The notes beneath the pieces were generated by a model that was not told the origin of the DNA, did no database searches, and worked only from the letters and a program-made list of their open reading frames with translations. A program made the position numbers and the translations under genes. From contig JAZNPK010000037.1 of the NCBI GenBank assembly GCA_045589595.1, positions 58,133 through 122,132 on the forward strand: a stretch of DNA of 64,000 bases, read 5' to 3'. Each line of letters opens with the position of its first letter. Positions within the stretch are counted from its first letter, which is position 1. This DNA is from SIG77 sp045589595. Its GTDB lineage: Bacteria; Verrucomicrobiota; Lentisphaeria; Victivallales; UBA1829. Below, piece after piece: positions 51,048 through 60,358 of this stretch.

Positions 51048-52396
51048 CCGATCCGTTCTCCATAGAGTGTCATCGGGGTGGAACGGACGATCTTCACGCG
51101 CACAAGGTCTCCCGGCTGCATTTCACCTTCCGGCTCAAATACTGCCAGTTTGAATGTATCGGTCCTGCCGGACCACCGGGCGGGATTGCGTTTGCTCGGT
51201 CCTTCCAGCATCAGGACTTGTTCCGTGCCGACGAGTGACGCATTTTTTGCGCACTGGCGTACTTCAAGGTCCTGCAGAAGGATCTGGTTCCGTTCCTCCT
51301 TGACTGCCTGCGGAACATCGTCCGGCATCTCTGCCGATTTTGTTCCTTTCCGAGGGGAATACTTGAAAATGAACGCGTTATCAAAGCCGACCCATTCCAT
51401 CAATTCTCTGGTCGCGGCAAAATCTTCATCGGTTTCCGTGGGGAACCCCACGATCACATCGGTGGAGAAGGCGATCCCCGGCACCTGTTCTTTCAGAGCG
51501 GAGATGATGGCTTTGTACCGTTCCACTGTGTACGGACGGTTCATCAGTTTGAGGACGCGGTCGGAGCCGGACTGCAGCGGCAGGTGAATACATTTGCAGA
51601 TCTTTTCCTCCCGCGCGATGGTGTCGATGAGTTTTTTGTTGAAATAGGCGGGATGAGGCGAGGTGAACCGGATCCGTTCCAGACCGTCGATCTTTGTCAT
51701 TTCCGTAAGCAGATCGGCAAAAGGTGAAAGATCGTCCGGCTGATTGGGCGCGTGGCGGTCCAGACCGTATGCCGCCACATTCTGACCGAGGAGCATGATC
51801 TCTTTTGCGCCGTTCCCGACCAGTTCCCGGGCTTCGGCAAGGATGCCATCCATATTTCTGCTGCGTTCATGTCCGCGGACATACGGCACGATGCAGTAAC
51901 TGCAATAGCGGTCGCAGCCGCGCATAATGGAAATGAACGCGTTGTAATTCTGTTTTCCTGAACCGGTGCGATGCATATCGATCCCGGGCGTATCGGCACC
52001 GGTGCGTTCCCGCAGATCCGGTCTTGTCTGCCGGTCGGCGAGAACAGCCTTCACGGCATCGGGGATGCTGTGGATCTGATCGGTACCGATGACAAAGTTC
52101 AGGTGCGGGATCTTTTTCAGCAGTTCATCGCCCCGGCTCTGCGCCATACAGCCCATGATCCCGAAGATCACAGAAGGTTTTTCTTCCAGCAGCCGTTTCA
52201 TGATCCCCAGTTTTCCGATGGCTTTCCGTTCCGCCTGATCACGCACACTGCAAGTGTTGAGGATGATGATGTCTGCATCCGTTTCGTCCTGAGCCTGCAG
52301 ATACCCGTTTGCGGTAAGGAGTGCCGCGGCGGAATCGGAATCCCGCTCGTTCATCTGACAGCCGTAGGTCTTGATATAGAAGGAAAGGGGTGTCAT
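51044..52396 (-). CDS. miaB: tRNA-2-methylthio-N6-dimethylallyladenosine synthase MiaB
   Basis: 450 residues, usual length. The auxiliary-cluster cysteines are in KTYGCQMNERDSD, NTCSVRDQAERK and GIMGCMAQ. The radical-SAM motif is RGCDRYCSYCIVPYVRG. A C-terminal TRAM domain closes the protein. It adds a methylthio group to i6A37 in tRNA. The start shares a base with the proB stop. Confidence 0.97.
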   Translation of the reverse strand: MTPLSFYIKTYGCQMNERDSDSAAALLTANGYLQAQDETDADIIILNTCSVRDQAERKAIGKLGIMKRLLEEKPSVIFGIMGCMAQSRGDELLKKIPHLNFVIGTDQIHSIPDAVKAVLADRQTRPDLRERTGADTPGIDMHRTGSGKQNYNAFISIMRGCDRYCSYCIVPYVRGHERSRNMDGILAEARELVGNGAKEIMLLGQNVAAYGLDRHAPNQPDDLSPFADLLTEMTKIDGLERIRFTSPHPAYFNKKLIDTIAREEKICKCIHLPLQSGSDRVLKLMNRPYTVERYKAIISALKEQVPGIAFSTDVIVGFPTETDEDFAATRELMEWVGFDNAFIFKYSPRKGTKSAEMPDDVPQAVKEERNQILLQDLEVRQCAKNASLVGTEQVLMLEGPSKRNPARWSGRTDTFKLAVFEPEGEMQPGDLVRVKIVRSTPMTLYGERIG

Positions 52397-53520
52397 TACA
52401 GCACCACCATATTATTGCGGTGTACGATTTCCTCTTCGGAATCGCAACCCAGGACTGCGCGGATCTCGGCAGTCTGTTTGCCGATGAGTTTCCGGCAGTC
52501 AGTGGATTTGAAGTTGGTTTTGCCTTTGCCGATGACTTTTCCGTCCGGCGCACACAGTTCCACAATATCGCCGCGCTGGAATGAACCTTTTACGCCCACA
52601 AGCCCCACGGGCAGCAGACTGCAGGGTGTTTTCCGGATGGCGCGTACTGCACCGTTGTCGATCACAAGTTTTCCTTTTGCGGTGGAGAAGGTGTTGATCC
52701 AACGTTTTTTTGCTTCCATTTTGTGGTGGGAATCATCCGCCGGGAGGAAGAGTGTGCCCACATCTTCACCGTTGAAGATCTTTTCCAGAACGGCGGGATC
52801 TCTGCCGTCGGCGATCCACAATGCTTCACCGGCACTGTTGAGGATCTCCGCCGCTTTGAGCTTGGATGCCATACCGCCGATGGAGAGATTGCCGTCATCG
52901 GTGCCGGTCGCCATATCCCGCTGTTCCTGTGTGACGCCCTTGACGAGAGAGATACGGTCTCCCAGCGAGCCGTCAGGATTTGGTTTCAGCAGACCATCCA
53001 CCGTGGTGAGGATAATGGTCAGGTCGGCGCGGCACATGGATCCCATGAGAGATGCCAGAGAATCGTTATCGCCGAACTTGAGTTCATCCACCGATACGGG
53101 GTCGTTTTCATTCAGGATCGGCAGCACATTTCTGGAGAGAAGTGCCTCGATGCAGTTTTCAAGATTGAGATGCCGTTCCCGTGCGCGGAGATCGTCCGCA
53201 GTCAACAGCAGCTGCGCCGCATGGAATCCCCGTTTCTGACATTCCTCCTGATAAATGGACATGAGTTTGACTTGTCCCATGGCGGCAAGTGCCTGAACAT
53301 CAGAAAGATGGGATGGGCGTTTTTTGATTTTGAGCATCTTCATGGCGGTACCGACAGCACCGGATGAAACAAAGATGACCTGATGACCGGACTCGCGCAG
53401 TTTTGCGATCTGATCGATCAGCAGGGGAATGGATTTGGGATCCGTCAGGAGCCGCGTACCGGCTTTGATCACGATCCGGTGACACCGGCTGATCAGTTTT
53501 TTCCGTTGGGAAGCATTCAT
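52396..53520 (-). CDS. proB: Glutamate 5-kinase
   Basis: 374 residues with the amino-acid-kinase fold: IVIKAGTRLL near the N-terminus, VSSGAVGTAM, ILNENDPVSVDELKFGDND, then GGMASKLKAAEIL. A C-terminal PUA domain follows (about 280-370). First step of proline synthesis, feedback-inhibited by proline in homologues. proA is not adjacent. Between miaB and the 5'-nucleotidase gene. Confidence 0.96.
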   Translation of the reverse strand: MNASQRKKLISRCHRIVIKAGTRLLTDPKSIPLLIDQIAKLRESGHQVIFVSSGAVGTAMKMLKIKKRPSHLSDVQALAAMGQVKLMSIYQEECQKRGFHAAQLLLTADDLRARERHLNLENCIEALLSRNVLPILNENDPVSVDELKFGDNDSLASLMGSMCRADLTIILTTVDGLLKPNPDGSLGDRISLVKGVTQEQRDMATGTDDGNLSIGGMASKLKAAEILNSAGEALWIADGRDPAVLEKIFNGEDVGTLFLPADDSHHKMEAKKRWINTFSTAKGKLVIDNGAVRAIRKTPCSLLPVGLVGVKGSFQRGDIVELCAPDGKVIGKGKTNFKSTDCRKLIGKQTAEIRAVLGCDSEEEIVHRNNMVVL

Positions 53521-53539
53521 ATTTCTGTATCGCAGTCTG

Positions 53540-54472
53540 TTATTTGTTGTTATTCAGTGCGCCGAAGGGGATATGTACGCTCGGCGTGTAGGGGGAAGAC
53601 GATTCCAGATTGGGGAAACGCTGATCATCGAAGAAAATATGTGGCTTCAGAATGGAAAGGGCGCGTCCCTTGTTGATGCCGCCCAGAAGGAATGTCTGAT
53701 CCACAGTAATATCCCACTGACGCAGTGTTGCCACGATCCGCTGATCGGCAGGTGCGCTGCGCGCGGTCACGATGGCAGTTTTCAGATAGCGTTTGTATGC
53801 GGGATCCTGTTCGATGAGCCGGTCCTCCATGGAGCGGATGCCTGCCAGTTTGGAGAGCAGATCCGCCAGCGGACCCTGCGGCAGCGGATTGGCGGCATTG
53901 GCAGCTTCGATCTGCTGATAAAGTTCCAGACCACCGGCGCGGTAGATCATATCGGCAGAATCATCTGCGATCACGCCGTCGAAGTCGAATGCGATCCGCA
54001 GTTCGTTGTCGTCATTATCATCCGTCGCGGCACTGTCAAGGACCTGTCCGGCGGCATATCCCATAGCGGATGCCTGACGCACATCTTCTTCATTTGCAGA
54101 GAGAAAGAGCGAAACGTTGTATGCCGGGATATAAGCGTATGGCGATGCACCCGTTGTAAATGCCGCCAGTGAAATAGGCAGATCGTAATGGCGGATGCTG
54201 TGCATGACCCGTGCGCCGGTATCGGGATCGTTGTGGGAGAGCAGCACCACATCCACGGGATGCTGTTCCGGAAAGATATCGTTCAGACGCAGAAAACGCT
54301 TGATAAAAGGAAAGGCGATGCCGGTACGGAGAATATCCGTCTGATGGGTGCGTTGATATTCGCGGTAAGCGGAAAGCCCCTTGCTGCGGAAGATGTCATC
54401 CGCTTCGTCCAGACGGAACAGTGCACTTGAAGCGACACCGATCACCAGTTTTTCGTCGATATTGTATGCCAT
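53540..54472 (-). CDS. Cytosolic 5'-nucleotidase (cN-I-like family)
   Basis: 310 residues resembling the 5'-nucleotidase family with a HAD core. The nucleophile segment is IAFDFDGVIADDSAD (first Asp acting as nucleophile), AFTTGASPYAYIPAYNVSLFLS precedes it, and FLGG-type FLLGGINKGRAL plus FFDDQ close the active site. No signal peptide. It probably dephosphorylates a nucleoside monophosphate. First gene of the minus-strand run nucleotidase-proB-miaB-thiL-tsaE with a good promoter. Confidence 0.88.
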   Translation of the reverse strand: MAYNIDEKLVIGVASSALFRLDEADDIFRSKGLSAYREYQRTHQTDILRTGIAFPFIKRFLRLNDIFPEQHPVDVVLLSHNDPDTGARVMHSIRHYDLPISLAAFTTGASPYAYIPAYNVSLFLSANEEDVRQASAMGYAAGQVLDSAATDDNDDNELRIAFDFDGVIADDSADMIYRAGGLELYQQIEAANAANPLPQGPLADLLSKLAGIRSMEDRLIEQDPAYKRYLKTAIVTARSAPADQRIVATLRQWDITVDQTFLLGGINKGRALSILKPHIFFDDQRFPNLESSSPYTPSVHIPFGALNNNK

Positions 54473-54515
54473 GAAACAATGATCTCCTGTTGTTTTGTTC
54501 TGTTATTCCAATAGT

Positions 54516-54543
54516 AAAATACACCATAACGCGGATTTTTCAA
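54516..54543 (-). promoter_or_regulatory. Candidate promoter of the nucleotidase-proB-miaB-thiL-tsaE run
   Basis: Minus strand TTGAAA (54543-54538), a 16-bp spacer and TATTTT (54521-54516), 43 bp before the start codon. Confidence 0.6.
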
Positions 54544-54552
54544 CTGCCGCCC

Positions 54553-54580
54553 TTGAATAAAACGGAAAATCGTGTATCTT
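54553..54580 (+). promoter_or_regulatory. Candidate promoter of the DMT transporter gene
   Basis: TTGAAT at 54553-54558, a 16-bp spacer and TATCTT at 54575-54580. Back to back with the divergent nucleotidase promoter. Confidence 0.55.
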
Positions 54581-54618
54581 AATAGGAATCCGAAGTCTGT
54601 AAGAAAGAACCGCTTTTT

Positions 54619-55536
54619 ATGTCTGCCCTTGCATTCGTATTGATCCTTGCGTCCGTTGTGCTTCATGCCGGATGGCATTTTATCAGCAAAAGTCAGCGTC
54701 CGCCGTTGGCATTTTTTCTGCTCATTTCCTTTGGCGGATTCTGTTCCACATTGCCGTTCACACTGGCGTCCGGGATCGATCTCTCCGCTCTGCCCGGAAA
54801 ATTCTGGCTGATGGTCTCTCTCGGCGCCTTCTGCGGCGTGGTCTGCAACACCGGATTGTCTTTTGCATACCGGCTGGCAGATGTTTCTCTGGCGTATCCC
54901 CTTGCGCGGGCGCTGCCCGTTCTTCTGACTGCTTTTGTTACAGAATGTATTTATTTTTCAACGGGTTACGGTGCGCCCCTCGGCATTGCCGGAATCATCG
55001 GTATGATTGTGATTTTTGCCGGATGTATCATTATGCCGCTGAACGACTTCAGCTCCTTTCGTCTCTCCAGTTACACCCGGAACAGAGCCCTGCCGTGGAT
55101 CCTGATCGCCGCGCTCGGGACTACGGGGTACACGGTCTTTGACAAAGCCGGTATCGATCTGATGCTGAAATACGGCAAAGCGTCCAGTGTGCTGACCGGG
55201 TCCTGTGCCTATTCATCCATCCGGGAAATGATCCTGTTCTTCTTTCTTTTTGTGATCGTTCTTACTCTGCCTCATGAGCGGGAAAATCTGAAATTTTCCA
55301 TGTTCGGCAAATGGCAGGGATATGTTTCCGGATTGTTCGCCGCCGCCGCTTATGTGCTGGTTCTGCTTGCCATGCATTGGGTCACCAATGTCAGTTATGT
55401 TCAGGCGTTCCGGCAGATGAGTCTCCCGGTGGGCGTCTTCCTGGGGATCGTATTCCTGAAAGAAAAGACGACTGCCCCCAAACTTGCGGGGCTTGCTCTG
55501 ATCGTTACCGGGCTCGTTCTCGCGGCGTTCAAATGA
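54619..55536 (+). CDS. EamA/DMT-family transporter
   Basis: 305 residues with ten hydrophobic segments arranged as two EamA-like halves. The first half ends about residue 145 (IAGIIGMIVIFAGCIIM) and the second with LGIVFLKEKTTAPKLAGLALIVTGLVL, the usual closing pattern. It probably exports or imports a metabolite such as an amino acid; the substrate is not predictable. Monocistronic between a divergent promoter and a weak terminator. Confidence 0.88.
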   Translation: MSALAFVLILASVVLHAGWHFISKSQRPPLAFFLLISFGGFCSTLPFTLASGIDLSALPGKFWLMVSLGAFCGVVCNTGLSFAYRLADVSLAYPLARALPVLLTAFVTECIYFSTGYGAPLGIAGIIGMIVIFAGCIIMPLNDFSSFRLSSYTRNRALPWILIAALGTTGYTVFDKAGIDLMLKYGKASSVLTGSCAYSSIREMILFFFLFVIVLTLPHERENLKFSMFGKWQGYVSGLFAAAAYVLVLLAMHWVTNVSYVQAFRQMSLPVGVFLGIVFLKEKTTAPKLAGLALIVTGLVLAAFK

Positions 55537-55563
55537 TCCCGGAACGGGGATCGATCTGTTTTT
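55535..55563 (+). terminator. Weak terminator after the DMT transporter gene
   Basis: A 6-bp stem GATCCC/GGGATC with a 6-base loop, followed after six bases by five T. Starts at the stop codon. Confidence 0.45.
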
Positions 55564-55632
55564 GATTCTGCCTTGATTCTGTCTTTTTCTTCGCTTATTT
55601 CAAGTTGATGGGATGTTTTTTCTTTTTCAGAC

Positions 55633-55661
55633 TTGAAAAACGCTCCCTGCCGTATTATAGT
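55633..55661 (+). promoter_or_regulatory. Candidate promoter of the rnf operon
   Basis: TTGAAA at 55633-55638, a 17-bp spacer and TATAGT at 55656-55661, leaving a 67-bp leader before rnfA, whose ribosome site is AAGGAG. Confidence 0.7.
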
Positions 55662-55728
55662 TATATGTTAAGAAATAGCATAATGCCCAATATTCAACAG
55701 AATAAATAACAGTAAGGAGAACGAAAAA

Positions 55729-56337
55729 ATGCCTTCCAACGAGTGGCTGTTGATTACAGTCGGAGCGATCCTTGTGAACAACGTGGTGTTGTCCAGGATC
55801 CTCGGCATCTGCCCCTTTCTCGGTGTTTCCAAACGCCTTGAAACAGCGATGGGGATGTCAGGTGCCGTTATTTTTGTGATGACCATTGCGTCATTTGTCA
55901 CTGCGATCCTTCACAAACTGCTTCTTGCGGTGAAACTCAATATTTTCGGATACACGGTGGATCTGTCGTTCACCCGTATTCTGGTATTTATTGTAGTGAT
56001 CGCTTCACTGGTCCAGATCGTGGAGATCCTGCTGAAAAAGTTCAGTCCTGCGCTGTATGCGTCTCTCGGTATTTATCTGCCGCTGATCACCACCAACTGT
56101 GCGGTTCTCGGTGCGGCGGAATTGAATGCGGGGCAGGGGCGTGGAATTCTGGAATCCACCGTGTTCGGCTGTGCCACCGGTATCGGTTTCGGTGTTGCCA
56201 TGCTGCTTTTTGCCAGTCTGCGTGAACGGCTGGAACTTTCCAAGATTCCGAAACCGTTTCAGGGAACAGCCATTGCGCTGATCACGGCAGGGATCCTTGC
56301 CATGGCGTTTATGGGCTTCTCCGGACTTGTCAAGTGA
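55729..56337 (+). CDS. rnfA: Rnf complex subunit RnfA
   Basis: 202 residues, six membrane helices. The signature NNVVLSRILGICPFLGVSK is at about 14-33 and LPLITTNCAVLGAAE mid-protein, with the cysteines that hold the membrane-embedded iron-sulfur centre shared with RnfE. Part of the ferredoxin:NAD oxidoreductase that couples electron flow to Na+ or H+ transport. First gene of rnfABCDGE. Confidence 0.97.
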   Translation: MPSNEWLLITVGAILVNNVVLSRILGICPFLGVSKRLETAMGMSGAVIFVMTIASFVTAILHKLLLAVKLNIFGYTVDLSFTRILVFIVVIASLVQIVEILLKKFSPALYASLGIYLPLITTNCAVLGAAELNAGQGRGILESTVFGCATGIGFGVAMLLFASLRERLELSKIPKPFQGTAIALITAGILAMAFMGFSGLVK

Positions 56338-56359
56338 TAGAACAGGAGAAAGACTGAAT

Positions 56360-57211
56360 ATGTTGGAAACGATTTTGATTTCGGCGGCGGTCGTTGCTCT
56401 GCTGGGACTTGTTCTCGGCTTGCTGATCGCTTTGACTGCCAAAAAATTTGAGGTGAAAGTTGACCCGCGGATCGAAGAGATCCAGGCGCTTCTTCCCGGC
56501 GCAAACTGCGGTGCCTGCGGTTTTGCCGGTTGTGCCGATCTGGCGGATGCCATCGTGACCCGCGGCGCTCCGCTGAACAGTTGTCCCGCCTGCTCGGATG
56601 AGATCCGTGCTGAAATGGCGAAGATCCTCGGTGTTGAAGCCGGTGAAGCTGCGGAGAAACAGGTGGCTGTGGTGTTCTGCGGCGGCTCTGTTACACGCGC
56701 TCACCGCAATGCGCATTACAACGGGATCCTGGATTGCCGCAGTGCATCCCAGATCGGCAATGGCGGCGGAAAAGCCTGCCGTTACGGCTGTCTGGGCTTC
56801 GGTTCCTGCGCCAGAGCGTGTCCCTTCGGCGCCATTGAAATGCGTGACGGTCTTGCGGTGGTCCATCCGGAACTCTGCCGCGGCTGCGGAAAATGTATTT
56901 CTGTCTGCCCCCGCAAACTGATCCGTCTTGTTCCTGCGACGGCGAAGGTCCATGTTTACTGCAACTCCCTTGACAAACCCCAGCAGAAACGGAAGAATTG
57001 TACCGTGACCTGCCTGACCTGCCGTAAATGTTTCCGTCTCGCTCCGGATTCCATGAGCGTTCAGGATCAGCTTGTCCGTGTGACTTACAGCAATCCCCCC
57101 GATGAATCTTTTGTGGAGCAGGTGAAATGTCCCACCGGAGCGCTTCAGACGGAAGAAGCGCACCGCCGTCTTGTGCCTTGCGCGCCTGCACCCGAAAAGA
57201 AGGAGAAATGA
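56360..57211 (+). CDS. rnfB: Rnf complex subunit RnfB, iron-sulfur protein
   Basis: 283 residues from the ATG at 56360 (the frame upstream lies in rnfA). N-terminal membrane helix, then the cluster motif CGACGFAGC with Cys75 (Cys50, 53, 58, 75). A 2[4Fe-4S] ferredoxin domain follows (CLGFGSCARACP and CRGCGKCISVCP). The C-terminal part has CLTCRKC then Ala228 where a Cys is normal, and a distant CPTGAL (Cys257), so one of the usual pair of further clusters seems lost. It carries electrons from ferredoxin. Confidence 0.96.
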   Translation: MLETILISAAVVALLGLVLGLLIALTAKKFEVKVDPRIEEIQALLPGANCGACGFAGCADLADAIVTRGAPLNSCPACSDEIRAEMAKILGVEAGEAAEKQVAVVFCGGSVTRAHRNAHYNGILDCRSASQIGNGGGKACRYGCLGFGSCARACPFGAIEMRDGLAVVHPELCRGCGKCISVCPRKLIRLVPATAKVHVYCNSLDKPQQKRKNCTVTCLTCRKCFRLAPDSMSVQDQLVRVTYSNPPDESFVEQVKCPTGALQTEEAHRRLVPCAPAPEKKEK

Positions 57212-57214
57212 TCC

Positions 57215-58549
57215 ATGTACAGCAATAATCCCCGTCGTTTCCGTGGCGGTGTTCATCCGGCTGACGGCAAAGCGCTTTCCAATGCCAAAGCCATCCGGGT
57301 CGCGCCGCTGCTTGAAAAATATTTTGTGCCGCTTCAGCAGAACATCGGCAAACCGCCCCAGGCGGTCGTTGCCAAAGGCGATGTTGTCAAAAAAGGACAG
57401 CAGATCGCCGCTGCGGACGGTTTCGTCAGTGTCCCGCTTCATGCGCCCACCAGCGGTACGGTTGGTGATGTGGTGCTGGTGCCGGGTGCCCTCGGCGTGA
57501 TGATCCCTGCCATTGAGATCATTTCCGACGGTAAAGATGAATGGGGCAGTGACCTTGCACCCATTCCCGACTGGCGCAATACGGACCGCGAGATCCTGAA
57601 GAAACGGATCTGTGAAGCCGGTATCGTCGGTATGGGCGGTGCGGCATTCCCCAGCCATGTGAAACTTTCCCCGCCGCCGGAAAAGACCATTGATACATTG
57701 ATCCTGAACGGTGCCGAGTGTGAACCTTATCTGACAGCGGACCACCGGCTGATGCTGGAACGCGCCGAAACGGTGCTGGAAGGTGCAGCCATCGCAGCCA
57801 AGATCCTCCGTGTGACCCGTATTTTTGTGGGTGTTGAGGAGAACAAACCGGATGCGATCGAAGCGTTGAAGAGTCTTGCCGGAAAATATGGAGCAAAGAT
57901 CATTCCCCTGCGTGTCCGTTATCCTCAGGGCGCTGAAAAACAGCTGATCTATGCCATTACGGGCCGTCAGGTCGTAGCCGGCGGTCTGCCGATGGACGTG
58001 GGCTGCGTGGTGCAGAATGTCGGCACCTGTGCTGCCATCCGCGATGCGGTGGTGGAAGGTCATCCGCTGATCGAACGCGCCACAACGGTCACCGGATCCC
58101 CGGTCAAAGATCCCTGCACATGGCTGCTGCGGATCGGTACGCCGGTCGCGGAAGCGTTGAAAATGGCGGGCGGTCTGGTGAAACCTGCTGCGAAACTGAT
58201 CCTCGGCGGTCCCATGATGGGCTTCTCTCAGGCGACGACTGAAGTGACTGTTACGAAGAACACGTCCGGTATTCTCCTGCTTCAGCTTTCGGAAACGGGC
58301 TTGTACACATCTCATCCCTGTATCCGCTGCGGCAGATGTGTGGATGCGTGTCCCATGCGGCTGCTGCCCGGTCCCATCAGCGTGCTGGTGGAAAGTGAAA
58401 AATACGATATGGCTGAGCAGGCATTTGTGATGGACTGCCTTGAATGTGGTGTCTGCACCTATGTTTGTCCGGCAAAACGCCCATTGGTTCAGCATTTCAG
58501 ACGGGCAAAAGCAGAAATCAATGCGCTGCGTCGTGCGGCGAAGAAATAA
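57215..58549 (+). CDS. rnfC: Rnf complex subunit RnfC, NADH-binding
   Basis: 444 residues. FRGGVHP near the N-terminus, the NADH/FMN-binding GMGGAAFPSHVKL, LNGAECEPYLTADHRLM, and two [4Fe-4S] motifs near the C-terminus (CIRCGRCVDACP and CLECGVCTYVCP). Peripheral cytoplasmic subunit that reduces NAD or oxidises NADH. It lacks the long Ala/Lys-rich tail found in enteric RsxC. 3 bp after rnfB. Confidence 0.97.
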   Translation: MYSNNPRRFRGGVHPADGKALSNAKAIRVAPLLEKYFVPLQQNIGKPPQAVVAKGDVVKKGQQIAAADGFVSVPLHAPTSGTVGDVVLVPGALGVMIPAIEIISDGKDEWGSDLAPIPDWRNTDREILKKRICEAGIVGMGGAAFPSHVKLSPPPEKTIDTLILNGAECEPYLTADHRLMLERAETVLEGAAIAAKILRVTRIFVGVEENKPDAIEALKSLAGKYGAKIIPLRVRYPQGAEKQLIYAITGRQVVAGGLPMDVGCVVQNVGTCAAIRDAVVEGHPLIERATTVTGSPVKDPCTWLLRIGTPVAEALKMAGGLVKPAAKLILGGPMMGFSQATTEVTVTKNTSGILLLQLSETGLYTSHPCIRCGRCVDACPMRLLPGPISVLVESEKYDMAEQAFVMDCLECGVCTYVCPAKRPLVQHFRRAKAEINALRRAAKK

Positions 58550-58565
58550 TCGGAGAGATACGATC

Positions 58566-59702
58566 ATGTCAGAAGAAAATAAAAATCAGAATCCTGCGGT
58601 CAATCCCGCGGGTGAAGAGATCGTTCTGCCGCCTGCCGGCAGTCTGATCCTCAGTACGTCCCCTCATGTGCATGACGGTGAATCGATCTCCGATATCATG
58701 CTGAAAGTTTTGATCTGTCTGGTGCCTGTTGTTGCGGCATCAGTCTGGGTATTCGGTCTGGATGCGATCCGCGTGCTGGTATATTGCGCGGTGTTCTGCA
58801 TGGCGACGGAATATCTCTGGTGTGTCTGTACGCGTCAGCCGCAGGCGGTCACCGACTGGAGTGCGGCGGTCACGGGTGTGATCCTTGCCCTGAACCTGCC
58901 GTCCACTGCGCCCTGGTGGATGTGCCTTGTCGGTTCTCTGGTGGCGATCATTATTGCCAAGCAGGTCTTCGGCGGTCTGGGGCAGAATCCCTTCAATCCG
59001 GCGGCTGTTGCCCGTGTGGCTCTGCTGATCGGTTTTGCCCAGCCGATGACTCACTTTGTGAGCGTCAACACTGCGGATGTCACTTCCGGTGCCTCCGTTG
59101 CCATTCAGACCGGCACGGTAGCGGACATTGTTTCCAGTGCCACTCCGCTGACTGCGGCAAAGATGTCTGCCGGCACTGCCAATGCGCTGGCGGTGTTTGA
59201 TAAGCTGGAATCCGGTGATCATCTCCTGAAATCCTTTATCGGAAATGTGGGCGGTTCTCTGGGTGAAACTTCCGCGCTTGCCATTATCATCGGCGGTATC
59301 ATGCTGATCGCGTTCCGTTTGATCAAGTGGCAGATCCCGGTCGCCATGCTGGGTGCTGCCGCCATCTTCACATGGATCGTGAACCTGACTGCTCCCACCT
59401 TGACGCCCGGACCCGTGTTCCATCTGCTGTCCGGCGGTATGATGATCGGTGCTTTCTTTATGGCAACTGATATGGTGACCAGCCCCATGACGCAACTGGG
59501 TGCCGTGATCTTCGGTGCCATGACCGGTTTGATCGCCTGCGTGATCCGTATCTGGGGCGGTTATCCGGAAGGTGTCAGCTTTGCCATTGTCATTATGAAT
59601 GCATTGGTTCCGCTGATCGACCGGTTCTGTTACAAACGGCCATTGGGTTGGACGCCTGCCAGTGTGTCTGCCCTGAATATGCGCAGAGGCGAGGTGAAAT
59701 GA
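58566..59702 (+). CDS. rnfD: Rnf complex subunit RnfD
   Basis: 378 residues from the ATG at 58566; longer frames lie inside rnfC. Many membrane helices. NPFNPAAVARVALL and the late GGMMIGAFFMATDMVTSPMT are family motifs. The covalent FMN site is probably Thr in SSATPL near residue 197. It forms the membrane ion path together with RnfA, RnfE and RnfG. Overlaps rnfG by ATGA. Confidence 0.96.
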   Translation: MSEENKNQNPAVNPAGEEIVLPPAGSLILSTSPHVHDGESISDIMLKVLICLVPVVAASVWVFGLDAIRVLVYCAVFCMATEYLWCVCTRQPQAVTDWSAAVTGVILALNLPSTAPWWMCLVGSLVAIIIAKQVFGGLGQNPFNPAAVARVALLIGFAQPMTHFVSVNTADVTSGASVAIQTGTVADIVSSATPLTAAKMSAGTANALAVFDKLESGDHLLKSFIGNVGGSLGETSALAIIIGGIMLIAFRLIKWQIPVAMLGAAAIFTWIVNLTAPTLTPGPVFHLLSGGMMIGAFFMATDMVTSPMTQLGAVIFGAMTGLIACVIRIWGGYPEGVSFAIVIMNALVPLIDRFCYKRPLGWTPASVSALNMRRGEVK

Positions 59703-60358
59703 TGAGCAGCAATGATCTGACAAAAAAATCCGGCGTCCTGTATCTGGGCGTGTTTCTTCTGATCGTCTGCGCTGTTGCCACTGCCATGATGGCGGGCGCA
59801 AAGCTGTTGACGGACCGTTCCATTGCCGCTGCTGATGCCGCCAAGACTCTCGCAGGTCTGGCTGTGGTGCTTGACGGCGTGGATTATGACAATGCCGATA
59901 CCATCGCTTCGGAAGTGATCGACCTGAAAAACGGGACCGTCAAACTTTATGTTGCGAAGAAAAACGGTATCCCTGCCGCGTTTGCCATGCTGGCTCCGGG
60001 CAGCGGGTACGGCGGAGCCATTGAAGGGCTGATCGGTTTCGATGCCGATGGCGCCATCCGCTCTTTCATTATTACAAAACACAATGAAACGCCGGGGATC
60101 GGCACCAAAGTCACGGATCGTGTCCGGATCAAAACGATCACCGATGTGATCAAAGGCACGCCGGAAGATCCTTCTCTGCCCGGCAATATGACGCTGGATT
60201 CTTTCAAAGGCAAGAAACCCGGTGCGGTCAAATGGACTGCCGCCGACGGGATCCATTTTGTTTCCGGCGCCACCATTTCGTCCAATGCCGTGAACGAACT
60301 TGCCTGGAACGCGGCACAGACTCTGAATGAATATCTGCAGAAAAAGGAGACAAAATAA
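59699..60358 (+). CDS. rnfG: Rnf complex subunit RnfG, covalent flavoprotein
   Basis: 219 residues (218 from the second ATG). One N-terminal transmembrane helix, then an extracytoplasmic FMN-binding domain with GSGYGGAIEGLIGF and the flavinylation motif SGATISSNAV, where Thr carries FMN through a phosphoester bond. Overlaps both rnfD and rnfE. No apbE flavin transferase gene is in the window, so it must be elsewhere. Confidence 0.96.
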   Translation: MMSSNDLTKKSGVLYLGVFLLIVCAVATAMMAGAKLLTDRSIAAADAAKTLAGLAVVLDGVDYDNADTIASEVIDLKNGTVKLYVAKKNGIPAAFAMLAPGSGYGGAIEGLIGFDADGAIRSFIITKHNETPGIGTKVTDRVRIKTITDVIKGTPEDPSLPGNMTLDSFKGKKPGAVKWTAADGIHFVSGATISSNAVNELAWNAAQTLNEYLQKKETK

